From: Sepioteuthis lessoniana
Taxonomy: Eukaryota > Mollusca > Cephalopoda > Myopsida > Loliginidae
DNA: 64,000 nt
Reading direction: 5' to 3'
Assembly: GCA_963585895.1 (NCBI GenBank)
Contig: OY757904.1
Coordinates: forward strand, 157,799,076-157,863,075
The notes beneath the pieces are model-generated. The model was given only the letters and a program-made list of their open reading frames with translations, had not been told where the DNA came from and made no database searches. Of the stretch, positions 10,530-20,880 are shown one piece after another. The translations under genes and the position numbers were made by a program. Position 1 is the first letter of the stretch. Each line of letters starts with the position of its first letter.

Positions 10530-10740
10530 TAAAAAATTGGCGACAATGGTCAATCCCAGGTGCCATCATACCAATGACTTAAAAGAATGGTACTTGATTC
10601 CACCTTACTAAACACTCAGCATTATAAGGTAAGGATCAAGGGTAAAGTGGAGCAATCCAGGGAAAGGACTTGCGCCTTCTCCTACATCTCGGTGTAGTAG
10701 CTATTGAGAAGGGAGCCTTCTGGTCGCCCTCGACTACGTT
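10530..10740 (+). mobile_element. SINE family D, inverted partner
   Basis: Plus-strand copy with a degenerate head (ggtcaatcccaggtgcc), then aatggtacttgattcc, aacactcagcattataagg, caatccagggaaagg, and gggagccttctggtcgccct. Together with 10275-10515 it makes a ~470-bp imperfect palindrome. Confidence 0.7.
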
Positions 10741-10824
10741 CATTCTTATGTACACGCACACAAACACAGGCATACGCAAAAAACGAAAGTTCATTTCTTA
10801 TATTAATCTTGAAGTGTACACATA

Positions 10825-11735
10825 CGAGGATCATTAAATAAGTTTCCAGACTTTTTTCGTGTGGGCACTTTTAATGATAGTACCCACATGAAACTCGGGT
10901 CCCCTTTGAGGTAATCTCCTCCGGCTGCAATGCACTTGTTGTACTGATCCAACAACTTCTGGAAGGCCCCATGGAAGTCCTCTTGTATGAGCGTCTCAAT
11001 GACCTTCGTCACAGCCTCTTTCATCACCTCAATTGTCTCATAACGACAGGCTCTGAGCATAAGGAATAACCAAAAGTCACAGGGAGCAAGGTCTGGGAGG
11101 GTGAGGAACTGTCTTGATGGTCATCTTGGTCAAATAGTCTGTGACAAGGATGGAGTTGTGGACTGGTGTATTGTCCAGGTGAAAATGCCCACTGACCCGA
11201 TTTGAAGAGTGCTGGCCTCAAACGATGGAGTCTCTTCCTGAACTCCCTTAAAAACCTCAACATAGTATTCCTTGTTGACTGTCTGTCCAGTGGGAACCCA
11301 GTGCATGTAGATCATACCAGTGCCGTCAAAAAAGAGATCATCAAAAGTATGTGAGTGGATTTGCTCTGTCTGGCCTTCTTGAGTCTGGGAGAGCCAGCAT
11401 GCTTCCACTGGTAATTCAGTCTCTTGGTCTCTGGGTCATAGCAGTAGATCCAGTTTTCATCGCATAGCATTTTTTCCAAGTTTAAAACAGAATTCTATTG
11501 CATATAAATTTATTTTACGTCCAGATGGCATTTTTGAAATTCACCATCTGTGGCAATCAGGCTTTAGTAGGGTGTATTCCAATTGCTGCTGTAGCTGTTC
11601 ATTTAAACCTGAAATCATAAAAATTGGTCAGTCATCTCATAAGATGTATGGCAATAAGATACTGAATTTTCAAGAGTCTACGACAATTTTAAATACATTT
11701 TCAAAAAAGTCTGGAAACCTATTGAATGCATCACA
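10825..11735 (-). mobile_element. mariner element, internally deleted, SETMAR-like transposase relic
   Basis: The TIRs cgaggatcattaaataagtt (10825) and its partner ending near 11735 sit between TA dinucleotides. The minus strand encodes scattered transposase pieces: FDDLFFDGTGMIYMHWVPTG with TVNKEYYVEVF, a DNTPVHNS block holding the second catalytic Asp, and a C-terminus RKKSGNLFNDP that reads into the TIR. Frames shift several times. Compared with 40616-41912, ~390 bp of N-terminal coding sequence is deleted near 11470. Confidence 0.85.
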
Positions 11736-11787
11736 TATATGAACATTTACCTTCATATTCAATACACACATACAAGAGAATTACCTG

Positions 11788-11990
11788 TGGTGGAATGTCA
11801 GAAGTACGGGACTGCGACCTCGATAGTAAGCGAGTTCGAACTTAAATCAGACTAATACCACAGGGAAAAATTTTAAAACCCCTTATCTCTGCAGCTATCA
11901 CTTAAATAGTACCACTACTATTTTTCTAAAAGTAAGGCTTTGGCATTAAATAATCCACGAAGGTTGGTATGCCATTAAAAACAAAGAAAG
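11788..11990 (+). mobile_element. SINE family C
   Basis: A tRNA-like head with tagtaagcgagttcgaactt (box B region near 11832) is followed by the body, then gtaaggctttggcattaaat, atccacgaaggttggtatgc and cattaaaaacaaag. It is one of the clearer family C copies. Confidence 0.75.
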
Positions 11991-12039
11991 CAAATACAAA
12001 TATTTATATATACTAATTCGCGTTTATAAATGTGTGCAG

Positions 12040-12360
12040 ACTAAATAATCTCGTGTACACACTCATACAGAAAAACACAAGCACACAAACACACGCAGTA
12101 AAAAAGGAAAAATGTTCGAATAAATAGTCAAATGTATGCACAAAGATGCACACATAGATGCAAACAGAAATTGCTGAGAATAATATCAATAATCAAGTGC
12201 ACACCCGTGCATAAAAACAAACACACACGTATATATGTACATACCAGAAACTTGATAGAATTTCTTACATTGATAATGAAGAATACTAATGAACTCAAAC
12301 CCCCCAAACACACACACACACATATATGTGTGTGTGTGTGTGTGCGCGCGTGTATGTGTG
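12040..12360. repeat. CA/TG-rich low-complexity sequence
   Basis: Scattered cacaca words run from about 12055. A (CA)n-(TA)-(TG)n self-complementary core lies at about 12308-12354. Apparent small frames here are repeat artefacts. Confidence 0.8.
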
Positions 12361-12416
12361 TGAATTTAAGTTGATATATATATATATAAATATATATATA
12401 TATATGAACTCAAATG

Positions 12417-12476
<60 letters not shown>

Positions 12477-12491
12477 CTTAAATGCACATAC

Positions 12492-12539
<48 letters not shown>

Positions 12540-12636
12540 GAAATCAAATGCTTATATATATATATATATATACATATGAAGTTGAATACACATATGCACA
12601 TATATATATATATGAAATCAAATGCTTATATATATA

Positions 12637-12692
<56 letters not shown>

Positions 12693-12777
12693 CTTAAATG
12701 CACATATATATATATATATGTATATAAACTCAAATGCACACATGCACACACGCACACACACACACACACACACACTT
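12361..12777. repeat. Compound minisatellite: TA/TG/CA runs with a recurring spacer
   Basis: At least six copies of a spacer like gaactcaaatgcttata or gaacttaaatgcacata (about 12404, 12472, 12539, 12613, 12690, 12726) separate TA runs, one TG run (12644-12690) and one CA run. The spacer is conserved while the dinucleotide run varies in length and motif. Confidence 0.9.
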
Positions 12778-12784
12778 ATATTAG

Positions 12785-13062
12785 AAGGTGCTCGTGATGT
12801 AATAGTTATTGTCGCATGACATGGAGACAGTTACCCAGACTAGGGTATTTGCATTTCAAATGGAGCTAATACCCTTGGAAGAGATATGCATCCAACTACT
12901 TTCCCTCCAGATATAGGTAAATAGTAGGGCACGCAGTGCTTTTTAAACAAAATATAACAACAAATCGTTGAGAAGGAAAACTCTAAATTTGAACCTGTTA
13001 AACTCCGCTTTAAATTGTCCTTTTGTCGCATTCTGCTCATGCAGTGGGGTTGATAAATACGT
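12785..13062 (+). mobile_element. SINE family A
   Basis: Head gtgatgtaatagttattgtc, then a degenerate box B (gttacccagac). The body has acccttggaagagatatgca, agatataggtaaatagtagg, gagaaggaaaactctaaatt and the terminal gttgataaatacg. Slightly diverged but nearly full length. Confidence 0.7.
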
Positions 13063-13074
13063 ACATACATGTAC

Positions 13075-13107
13075 GTATATATGTATATATATATATATAT
13101 ATATATG
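13075..13107. repeat. (TA)n microsatellite
   Basis: Interrupted TA run directly behind the SINE A 3' end, a common place for A/T-rich tails. Confidence 0.85.
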
Positions 13108-13320
13108 TATACTCAGGTACATGCGCACATATATTAATATACACACATACACCTATATATGCGCACCTTAATGTGTATATATACACACAAATACTATTGC
13201 GTTTATACAATACAATTTCAAATACAAAAGATGTGCCATTTTTGTAAATCTATATTTGTATATTTACTGATAAGGAGAGAAAGTGAAAGAAAAACCGTCT
13301 TTATTTACAATAGGTTTCGT

Positions 13321-13832
13321 TAAAAATACCTCCCACATTCTAAACCATCACTTTTGTGGTGCAAGTGAACTTAAACAAGAGACAATGATAGTCCGGTCCT
13401 GTTCATCTCTTACCATTTATTGTCAGACACGATCACTTAAATTGGAGTGGCCATGTTTTAAATATTGATAAAACGACCAAAAATCATGTCAGGTGGTACT
13501 TCGGCCTCTTTTTGGCAAATAGCATCCTTTTTTATTCCAGATAGATGATCGATGAACCTGTGTTTCTGAAATATTCAACCCGTAGCTGTATTGGTTTTCT
13601 ATCCAGAACATCATCATTCTGACGTAGCATGAAATGAGATGAAAATCTTTTTGTATCGCAATTACTAATTCACGACAGTCTTAAAAAACGGACGATGTTT
13701 ACTGGTCCAAGCCGTGATCGTAAATGAATGTATCGGAAAAAATAGTGAGACATAAGCTAGATAGAGCTACCATTACCACTTGCCTAAGTTCACTTGTGCC
13801 ACACAAGCGACTGTTAAAAATGTAGGAAGTAT
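13321..13832. mobile_element. Foldback-type DNA element with ~70-bp terminal inverted repeats, intact copy
   Basis: The left arm begins aatacctcccacattctaaa, then gtggtgcaagtgaacttaaa and agagacaatgatagt. The right arm reads gctaccattaccacttgcct, aagttcacttgtgccacac, and ends aaaatgtaggaagta, which pairs with the left arm. The ~370-bp interior has no ORF. This is the uninterrupted homologue of 4889-6107. It is non-autonomous, and the source transposase is not in the window. Confidence 0.7.
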
Positions 13833-14174
13833 CCTAGTTAAAACTATTCAGTCAGTATACTGATAATTAAGTAACTAATTGTTACGCTTTTGTCTGAAGA
13901 AACCACAGGAATATTATCCTTATTAATGAGATTTTATTTTAAGTTTTAGATATGCAAATAAAATAAAACTATTCTTTGATTTTGTGCTTGCAAAAGGGGG
14001 TCTATATCAAGTCTTCTTCAAGAGAAATAATCACTCAAAAACAATAGATGCAATTGTTAAATATCTACACAGGTATGTATCTTTTTAAGATTTGAAAGAT
14101 TCTAGCCATTTTTACAATCAACCTTATTCAATACTTTTTCTTTTGTTCATAGGTCAAATTAAAAATGCATTAGA
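13833..14174. other. Unassigned AT-rich sequence
   Basis: Nothing recognised on either strand. Confidence 0.5.
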
Positions 14175-14216
14175 TAGATAGATATGAGCAGACTGCGATT
14201 GATATTAGCAGACTGC

Positions 14217-14263
<47 letters not shown>

Positions 14264-14287
14264 TGAAAGAAAGAAAGAAATAGACTG

Positions 14288-14358
<71 letters not shown>

Positions 14359-14363
14359 AGTTG
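14175..14363. repeat. (GATA)n / (GAAA)n array
   Basis: Two GATA tracts each pass into GAAA tracts, separated by a short spacer (tagactgaga). The poly-serine/leucine-like frame on the minus strand is an artefact. Confidence 0.95.
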
Positions 14364-14369
14364 GTTGGT

Positions 14370-14825
14370 TGGGTTTGTGTTATAGCACATCAGCTCATGT
14401 AGTTTATTTAATTTCAAGTCCTGTAAATACATATATATCAATTGTGTAGGATTTGTAAACGAAGAGTTCGAAGGTAACATTATTTTTAAACGAGTCTAAG
14501 CTCATTTGTTTGCTCATAGTTAAATGGTTCCGTGTATTGCTATGTAATATTAATAATTCAGTTATTAGGGTAATAGCAACAAAAGGGGGAGTACTCCACA
14601 CTGCCCAGAGGCACTAAACCGAAGCCTCACTATCAGACATATACAGAACATTCGTTAGAGGAGTGCCTTACCCCTCGGCAGAGATGCAGTCGGCATATTC
14701 CCCGGTCTCATCCGACTGGGCTAAATAAATTGAGAGAGATCAAATGTGTTAGCGCAACGAGATTTCGAATTCGCTTACTTCGAAGCCCGTTGATCGGCAC
14801 GTTAGCCATTACACCATGGGGACAC
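14370..14825 (-). mobile_element. SINE family B, with tRNA-like head
   Basis: The minus strand starts at about 14822 with tccccatggtgtaatggcta (box A-like), then agcgaattcgaaatctcg (box B region near 14770). The body passes gggtaaggcactcctcta, and the element ends near 14370 with a diverged form of the shared tail. This copy links the SINE B body to its tRNA-derived promoter, so it gives the orientation for all B copies. Confidence 0.7.
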
Positions 14826-15004
14826 AGTCAGTAAATAGGAAAGAAAAAACATTTTATGAAAATAAATTTAAATAGTTTTTATATGATCTTCACCTTTTGC
14901 CCGAGCAATTTGTACTCCAGTCGTACTTTTAAAAATTATTTATTCACTTCTTTGTCTTCGCCTTGACTATGTTCTGGATATGAGACTAAACTACATTTGA
15001 TGAT
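14826..15004. other. Short unassigned stretch
   Basis: No feature recognised. Confidence 0.5.
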
Positions 15005-15250
15005 AAGACTTTAGTTTCGGGAGAGTGTGGAGTACCTCTTCATTGCTATTACTCCCAGGTCCACTCTGTTCTGGGATGTACTCCAATTTTTAAAATCATA
15101 TTTACCCTTATCCTCCACCACAAAATCAATTCTCAAGGTTAAAGAACACAACTCTGTCCTATTATTGCTGGTGGGTGGGGAGATAGTTGGATTCATACCT
15201 TTTCCAATTATAGCAAACACCATTATCCAGGATTTGAACTCAGTTCAGAT
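15005..15250 (-). mobile_element. Composite of SINE B fragment and SINE A
   Basis: 15005-15090 (gtgtggagtacctcttcatt, then actcccaggtccactctgtt) matches the SINE B body. 15100-15250 is the complement of SINE A: aaggttaaagaacacaac, ttggattcatacctttt, and atccaggatttgaactcag, where the box B complement is clear. The two pieces abut. Confidence 0.6.
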
Positions 15251-15283
15251 AATTTCTATCTCTACTACTTCACGCGAGCGTGC

Positions 15284-15308
15284 GCACACACACACACACA
15301 CACACACG
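15284..15308. repeat. (CA)n microsatellite
   Basis: About 12 CA units. Confidence 0.9.
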
Positions 15309-15462
15309 GTTGTGTACACAAACACGCAAAAATAATTTCCTCCAAAATTTAAAAATTCAATGGATATTTTTATGCTGAGATTTTGAGATATGAGATGCTT
15401 TGTCTCACTCGCTGTAAATTTTTGTGAAATGCTTGGAATAGGCATTTCTTATTAACGGTGAC

Positions 15463-15597
15463 TTATTGATCGATCGATTGATTTTAATGGCGTATCCACC
15501 TGTTAGAGTTTTCATGCCTAGATGGAAGGGAATCACGTTTACATGTACAGTATTTGTAGTTGTTTCTTTTCAGGGTTTTATCCACAGTTGTGTGGTG
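15463..15597 (-). mobile_element. Possible SINE tail fragment
   Basis: The word attttaatggcgtatccacc with a (GATC/GATT) run resembles the complement of the shared SINE B/C tail. The rest is too diverged to be sure. Confidence 0.3.
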
Positions 15598-16182
15598 CAT
15601 TCAATAGGTTTCCAGACTTTTTTTGAAAAGGTATTTAAAATTGTCGTAGACTCCTGAAAATTCAGTATCTTATTGCTATACATCTTATGAGATGACTGAG
15701 CAATTTATATGATTTCAGGTTCAAATCAACAGCTACAGTAGGAATTGGAATACAACCTACTAAAGTCTGATTGTCAAAGCTGGTGGATTTCAAAAATGCA
15801 ATCTGGACGTGAGGGCACTTTAGAAGAACAATATGCAATAAAATTGTGTTTTAAACTTGGAAAAAAATGTCACAGGAACGTAATGGAATGCTTCAGACTG
15901 CTTTTCGACCATCTTGCATGAATGGAGCATCAGTTTTTGAGTGGCATAAGAGATTCAAGGAAGGCAGGGAGTCTGTGAGGGGTGATGAGAAGTGTGGGAG
16001 GAGTAAGGAAGTCAATACACCAGACTTGATTGGCCAAAGAGTTAGGGTTAGGGTTATTATGTTGAGGTTTTAAGGGAGTTTAGGAAGAGATTCCTTGGGA
16101 AGAGACCGGCACTCTTCAAATCGGGTCAGTGGCCTTGTCTACCAGGACAATGTACCAGTCCACAACTCGATCCTTGTCACAG
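15598..16182 (+). mobile_element. mariner element, deleted and 3'-truncated
   Basis: The left TIR gcattcaataggtttccaga is nearly identical to the end of the copy at 11710-11735. The N-terminal transposase frame is readable from 15867 (GASVFEWHKRFKEGRES, RSKEVNTPDLIGQ). It then jumps to a later region (tatgttgaggttttaaggga, CTSPQLDPCH-type) after a deletion near 16041-16058. The filler there is ttagggttagggtta. The element stops at 16182 against another inverted-repeat element, so the right TIR is missing. Confidence 0.8.
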
Positions 16183-16678
16183 ATTAAAATCTGTTTTCAT
16201 TTCATTGCTCAAATAGGAATCAGTGAGTTCTAAGCTCTTCCGACAGGTGCCCGTACCCGATAAAAGTGGATCGGAATTTTGTGAAAAGGGAAAATTAATA
16301 GACTTAATTGAAACGTGAACTTAAAAACTCAAAGTGCCGATTTTGTTATTGATATAAGAAACAATAAGATTTTATCACCAAGACATAAAAATGCAATAGT
16401 TTAATATTTATAATCATAATTTCCTGGAGTGTTTTGTTCAGGACGAACAGTGTGGGCGCGTGGGGGCACGTGACCGTGTGTGTGTGTGTGTGTGTGTCGT
16501 TGGCCTTATATGCAATTTCACGGCATGACTTGTAATACAAATTAACATATCCACGTGACACTAGGATATACGATATACACTGGGTAACTTTAGAGGAAAA
16601 TGAATGACGGGAAGGTCATATACACATGACGTGCACTGTCGTCGCTATTTGAGCAATGAAATGAAAACAGATTTTAAT
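16183..16678. mobile_element. ~496-bp element with perfect 34-bp terminal inverted repeats
   Basis: 16183-16216 and 16645-16678 are exact inverted complements (left end attaaaatctgttttcattt). The interior has a short (GT)n at 16476-16497 and no transposase. The perfect arms suggest a recently active non-autonomous DNA transposon. It abuts the truncated mariner at 16182. I could not identify a target-site duplication or the superfamily. Confidence 0.7.
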
Positions 16679-16844
16679 AAGTGATGGAAAAGAAAAATGC
16701 AAATGTTCAGTCGTTTCTATTCAGTTTTAATATTTCAATATGCTGGGATGACTGTCAGTGTATTTCATCACTCGCTGTGACTCCTTATATAATTTGACGT
16801 TTGTTCCTATTTCTTTCGACTGACAGACCTGTTGTACATTTAAA

Positions 16845-17515
16845 ATTTTCGAAAATCTTGTTCAGAATCGATCAAGGAGATTAGACCGAAAAATTCATGT
16901 TCCTTGTGGAAAGAGCAAACTTTTAAGTTAATTTAGACCTCAATTGTTCAAAATGTTTAATTTGCCCTGTAAATTGGGGCATCAGAAATAGATTTTGTAC
17001 TTGTCCAAACACTTCGAACAAGAACTTTCGATTGAGTAATGTTCATAAAACCGATAGAAAAAAACTACTCATAAGTACTTGATTATAAAGATTGCAGTGG
17101 ATATTGAGGAATTGAACAGTGGGGATTCAAATTTATTTGGCAACTTTTCCAAATAGCAATGTCGGTTTACCTCTTTAATCTCTTGGAAAAATTCTGGACA
17201 AGATGAAGGTTTCAAATTCTAAAATCTTGAATATATTTTTCTTTAATTCAATTAGATTTTGATATATTTCTAAAATATTCAACTAGCCTATTCAAATACT
17301 TCTCAGAGTTACTTTCTATATGATGATATTTATGGAGGCTATCTAAGTAACTAAACCAGGACAAAATCTGTTTTTATTGCATATGACAGCAGGAGCCATA
17401 AATAATTTCGAGCAGCGGTGGGGAATCCAGATAAATTTATGACTCTTCTTCCCAGTGTAAATTGGCCTTTCCGGTCTCCTTGATAGGTTCTGGACAAGAT
17501 TTTTGAGGGATAGAA
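16845..17515. repeat. Diverged inverted-repeat set
   Basis: gaaaatcttgttcagaatcg and atcaaggagattagaccg at about 16852-16890 pair in inverted orientation with ccggtctccttgatagg and ttctggacaagatttttgag at about 17471-17507. A third related word, attctggacaagatgaagg, lies near 17191. This is probably an old TIR element or two overlapping ones. No ORF. Confidence 0.45.
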
Positions 17516-18170
17516 AAAAAACTTTTTTTTATATCAAACAAGATAATTCAATCAAAAATAGAAAATATTTAGCCTTCAGGAGCATAAAACCTGACAAATT
17601 GCATAAAAAGATTTTTTCGATCAAAGTATGGCTTGTGAGATGCACACGTTTATTTATGGTGAGTGCCTATCGCAATGATGCAAGGAAGAAAAAACCACTA
17701 ACCATAGATAAGGCATTGGGATGCCGTGACTAATCAATGCTAGAAATGAATAGAGACCTTTCGACAAATATGAGCTAACAGGATACTTACTGTGGCACAA
17801 ATTACAATGAAGGTAAACAAAGGAATGCGTCACAATACACAGCACCTCTTTCTTTATGGCACAGTTGAAGGCCAATCAGAATACCCATACACATGCATAA
17901 TGCACATAGCCTAAAAAGTTTTTTTAACGCAAAAGTCGGAGGTGAACATAAATGAAAGAAAATCGACTGGTTCAATGTCCTCACTGTCTCCAAAATAATG
18001 TGGACAGCAGGGTTAATGTGCTTCATTATCATAGGGAAAATGATAGTTCTGAAAATGAATGCACTGAGAAAAAAACAAGCTGATGGAAGCAGTGTGACAG
18101 TTTGAACAGAGCCGTTTTGCAAGAATATCTATAACCAACACCTTATTTGTCAGGTGGTCATAATGCTTTA
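17516..18170. other. Unassigned sequence
   Basis: The minus-strand frame at 17802-18122 (106 codons) overlaps a second one at 17654-17875. Neither shows a domain I recognise, and both have a composition typical of random AT-rich frames. No repeat was identified. Confidence 0.4.
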
Positions 18171-18177
18171 CCGAATT

Positions 18178-18178
18178 A

Positions 18179-18249
<71 letters not shown>
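18178..18249. repeat. (TA)n-(TG)n compound microsatellite
   Basis: About 13 TA then about 22 TG units. The same TA-to-TG order occurs at 18456-18542. Confidence 0.95.
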
Positions 18250-18250
<1 letters not shown>

Positions 18251-18453
18251 CCATTGTTCAGGTTGGAGCCTTTTTTGTATACGTTAAGGTTCGACCTTGG
18301 ACAACACATTTCCAAACTTTCCCAACTGAACGCTTCCTATCATCATTACTGATTATCATGGGTAGGATTAAGATATTATTAGTTTTTACTTTTTTTAATT
18401 TTAATTTTTTCACAATAACTTTGATGCATTCAGTCTACACTGTTTGTTTCGTA

Positions 18454-18455
<2 letters not shown>

Positions 18456-18542
<87 letters not shown>
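18456..18542. repeat. (TA)n-(TG)n compound microsatellite
   Basis: About 27 TA then about 17 TG units. The long frame spanning 18154-18801 is stitched together by this and neighbouring repeats and is not a gene. Confidence 0.95.
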
Positions 18543-18548
<6 letters not shown>

Positions 18549-18719
18549 TATTATTGTGGAGCCACTTAAATTATGGAGCCAACAACATAATGATGATGTT
18601 ACTCAAAAATCACATATTTATTCAATTAAATTCGACAGTTGTCAGACGTCTCCTCTTCTGAGGATCGACAAAGTAAAATTCAGAGTCATGATCTTTTATC
18701 TTGTTTTTATTGTTATCAC

Positions 18720-18720
<1 letters not shown>

Positions 18721-18763
<43 letters not shown>
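18721..18763. repeat. (TA)n microsatellite
   Basis: About 21 TA units. Confidence 0.95.
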
Positions 18764-18765
<2 letters not shown>

Positions 18766-18825
18766 CGGATATATGTAAACAAAAACAAACGTGGTAGATA
18801 AGCATTTAAATTTCCTTCGCTTGCG

Positions 18826-18960
18826 TTGGTTTCCTCATGGCTGAGTGGTAGAATCTTGGATTGGCGTTTCAGTCAGCCAGGTTTCGGTCCCAGCTTCGGA
18901 GATCTAGCCACTCTGAAGAGTTCTGATAGAACGAAACAGGTGTTTCTGTGTGATGACTAT
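18826..18960 (+). mobile_element. tRNA-like SINE head fragment
   Basis: tggctgagtggtagaatctt (box A-like) is followed by ggtttcggtcccagc (box B-like) at normal tRNA spacing, then a non-tRNA body with gaacgaaacaggtgt. A related unit with a gaaac..gtgt-type core lies at 43560-43690. It is not a functional tRNA: the acceptor ends do not pair convincingly. Confidence 0.5.
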
Positions 18961-19439
18961 ATATATGTGTGTATTACGTTATCTATTCATTTTTCATCGC
19001 TTCTTTTGCAGTTTTTTTTTAAAGCTATTTAACAAACTTCTTAAAAACATTTCTTCACTTCACTTTTCTTCTAAAAAACTTGTCTCCTGACGATCACATA
19101 AGGTCGAAACCTATTGATAACAATTAGAAAATAACTAATGTTAAAGAGATATTCCTATTTGTTCCTATATATGCCTGTTTAAGCGAAAATGTCTATATGA
19201 TACACAGTATTGCATTCGAAGTTATGTGTATGTATGTCAATTGTGATATGGCGAAAAGCAGACAATGCGTGTAGAGGGTGGGTAAATATCTATGTGTTTA
19301 TCCTCGGCGGGAAGCCGTTACCCTAGTAACCCGGTGACCCTAAACCCAGCATTGTGTCTATGTGTTACATTCGTGAGCAATACATCTGCCTATCAACGTT
19401 CTATTTTGTTATATATATTACATCTTTATGTCAATATGA
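18961..19439. other. Unassigned sequence
   Basis: Contains the word ataaggtcgaaacctattga at about 19099, similar to the aaggtcgaaacagctgtcc core at 43665. This suggests another SINE remnant. Otherwise nothing recognised. Confidence 0.4.
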
Positions 19440-19706
19440 TGGGAGGAAAATGAACACGGGTAACTGGTTTCAAATCCTGGATGAGGCTGTTTTCATTTCA
19501 CATGGTCCTAATGCTCTTGGAAAAAGTATGCATCCAACTATTCTCTTTTAACAATGAGTAAATAGTAGGGCAGACTGGCCCCTTTAATCTTGGTATGGCG
19601 ACCAGTCAAGGAAAAATGAAATTAAATTCAAATTTGTTCATCTCTGCTTAATAATTGACTTTGTGTCTCATCTTGCTTATAGGGAAGGGTTGGGTAAATA
19701 TACATA
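19440..19706 (+). mobile_element. SINE family A, head partly lost
   Basis: Begins at gaaaatgaacacgggtaact with box B ggtttcaaatcctgg at about 19467. It continues cttggaaaaagtatgcatcc, gagtaaatagtagggcagac, a tail block with tgcttaataattgac, and gaagggttgggtaaatata. Confidence 0.7.
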
Positions 19707-20551
19707 TTACATCTTTACCAAAGATGTTAGATACTACCGCAAACAAAAATTATAGAATTCATTGGTATAAGATTAGAATTAATAATTAGTTCTTTCCTAG
19801 AGATTTTATGACAACCTTAAATCTTTCAGTCGCGGGTTTTTAAAGTTATGTTCTTTATCAAATGGTTCCAATTTCACTGTACAGCTGTTATTAGATCTTC
19901 TTTGATATATGAAACCTTCTCATGAACAACTATTTTTTTTTTATTTCCACCGTAAATTTTTCAATTGAATGTAGATTCATTCAGTTCTCTAGTAAATGTC
20001 ATTGATTTTATAAGCTTCTCTTGAAGAAAAAACTTTTATCGCCTTTGCTCCGTAACAAAATGTATTAGCGTCTTGAAAAATAAATTAATCGACAAACCAA
20101 TTTTTGATTGATAGAATGAAAAATATTATCTAGAATTTCAAGGTACGTAAGTGCATTGATTGGTGAGGTTATGATTTCCATCTTTCTTGGTTCTTTAAAT
20201 GATAAGCAACCTCGTATTCTGAATGACTTGAAAATTTTATTTGTTTTCTTCTGGCAGTCATCTCAAAATGTTTCATTCGAACAGCACCATAAGTTCCAGC
20301 ATCATCGCCTTGGCTAATGCAAATTCTTGATTCAACACTGAATCCAATTGTTCACACACCATAATTATTTCTCTTTAACCCACTTCAACCTCATTTTCTT
20401 CTGTTTGTGTGTGAATGCTGCTTTTCTTTCGGATTTTCTCAATGTAAATCCCATTTTATTCGGTCGATTTCTAACAGTTCTGTCACAAACAATGATTCTT
20501 GTTTCGATTCCATTGTTTTTCATTTATTTTGCTGAATATTTTTTCAAGATA
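19707..20551. other. Unassigned AT-rich sequence
   Basis: Only short frames (for example 20348-20569, hydrophobic, no recognised domain). No repeat family recognised. Confidence 0.45.
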
Positions 20552-20562
20552 TATTGCTTTAA

Positions 20563-20869
20563 GTTTTAAGAGGAGATGCCCGTGGTGTAATGGTTATCGT
20601 TGTAGGAAATGGACACGACGACACGAGTTCAAATCCTGGACCAGGCTAATTGCATTTCACATTGCATTTCACATTACCCTTGGGAAAGGTATGAATCCAA
20701 TTATTCTCCCTCCAGCTATGGGTAAATAGTAGCGCAGACTAGGTTCTACAGCCTTGGTGAGGCAACTAGTCTAGGAGAAGGAAAATTCTGAATTCAAACC
20801 TGTTAAACTCCGCTTAAAAATTGACCTTGTATCATATCCTGCCCGAGTGGAGGGGTTGGTGAATATGCG
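20563..20869 (+). mobile_element. SINE family A, complete, with target-site duplication
   Basis: This is the best copy in the window. The head is gtggtgtaatggttatcgtt with box B GTTCAAATCC (about 20630). The body has gggaaaggtatgaatccaat, agctatgggtaaatagtag and gagaaggaaaattctgaatt. The 3' block is cctgcccgagtggagggg. The 11-bp word tattgctttaa occurs at 20552-20562 and 20870-20880, a clean target-site duplication, so the element is ~307 bp. Its conserved pol III boxes indicate tRNA ancestry. Confidence 0.85.
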
Positions 20870-20880
20870 TATTGCTTTAA

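Noticed and set aside
15867..16073. Stand-alone 68-codon gene
   Set aside because: It is the N-terminal piece of a deleted mariner transposase that ends in the TTAGGG filler.
18154..18801. 215-codon frame with apparent membrane segments
   Set aside because: It spans three TA/TG microsatellites that supply most of its length, and the connecting parts show no domain.
20563..20640. Functional tRNA gene
   Set aside because: Box A and B are present, but there is no acceptor-stem pairing, and the sequence continues into a SINE body with a target-site duplication.
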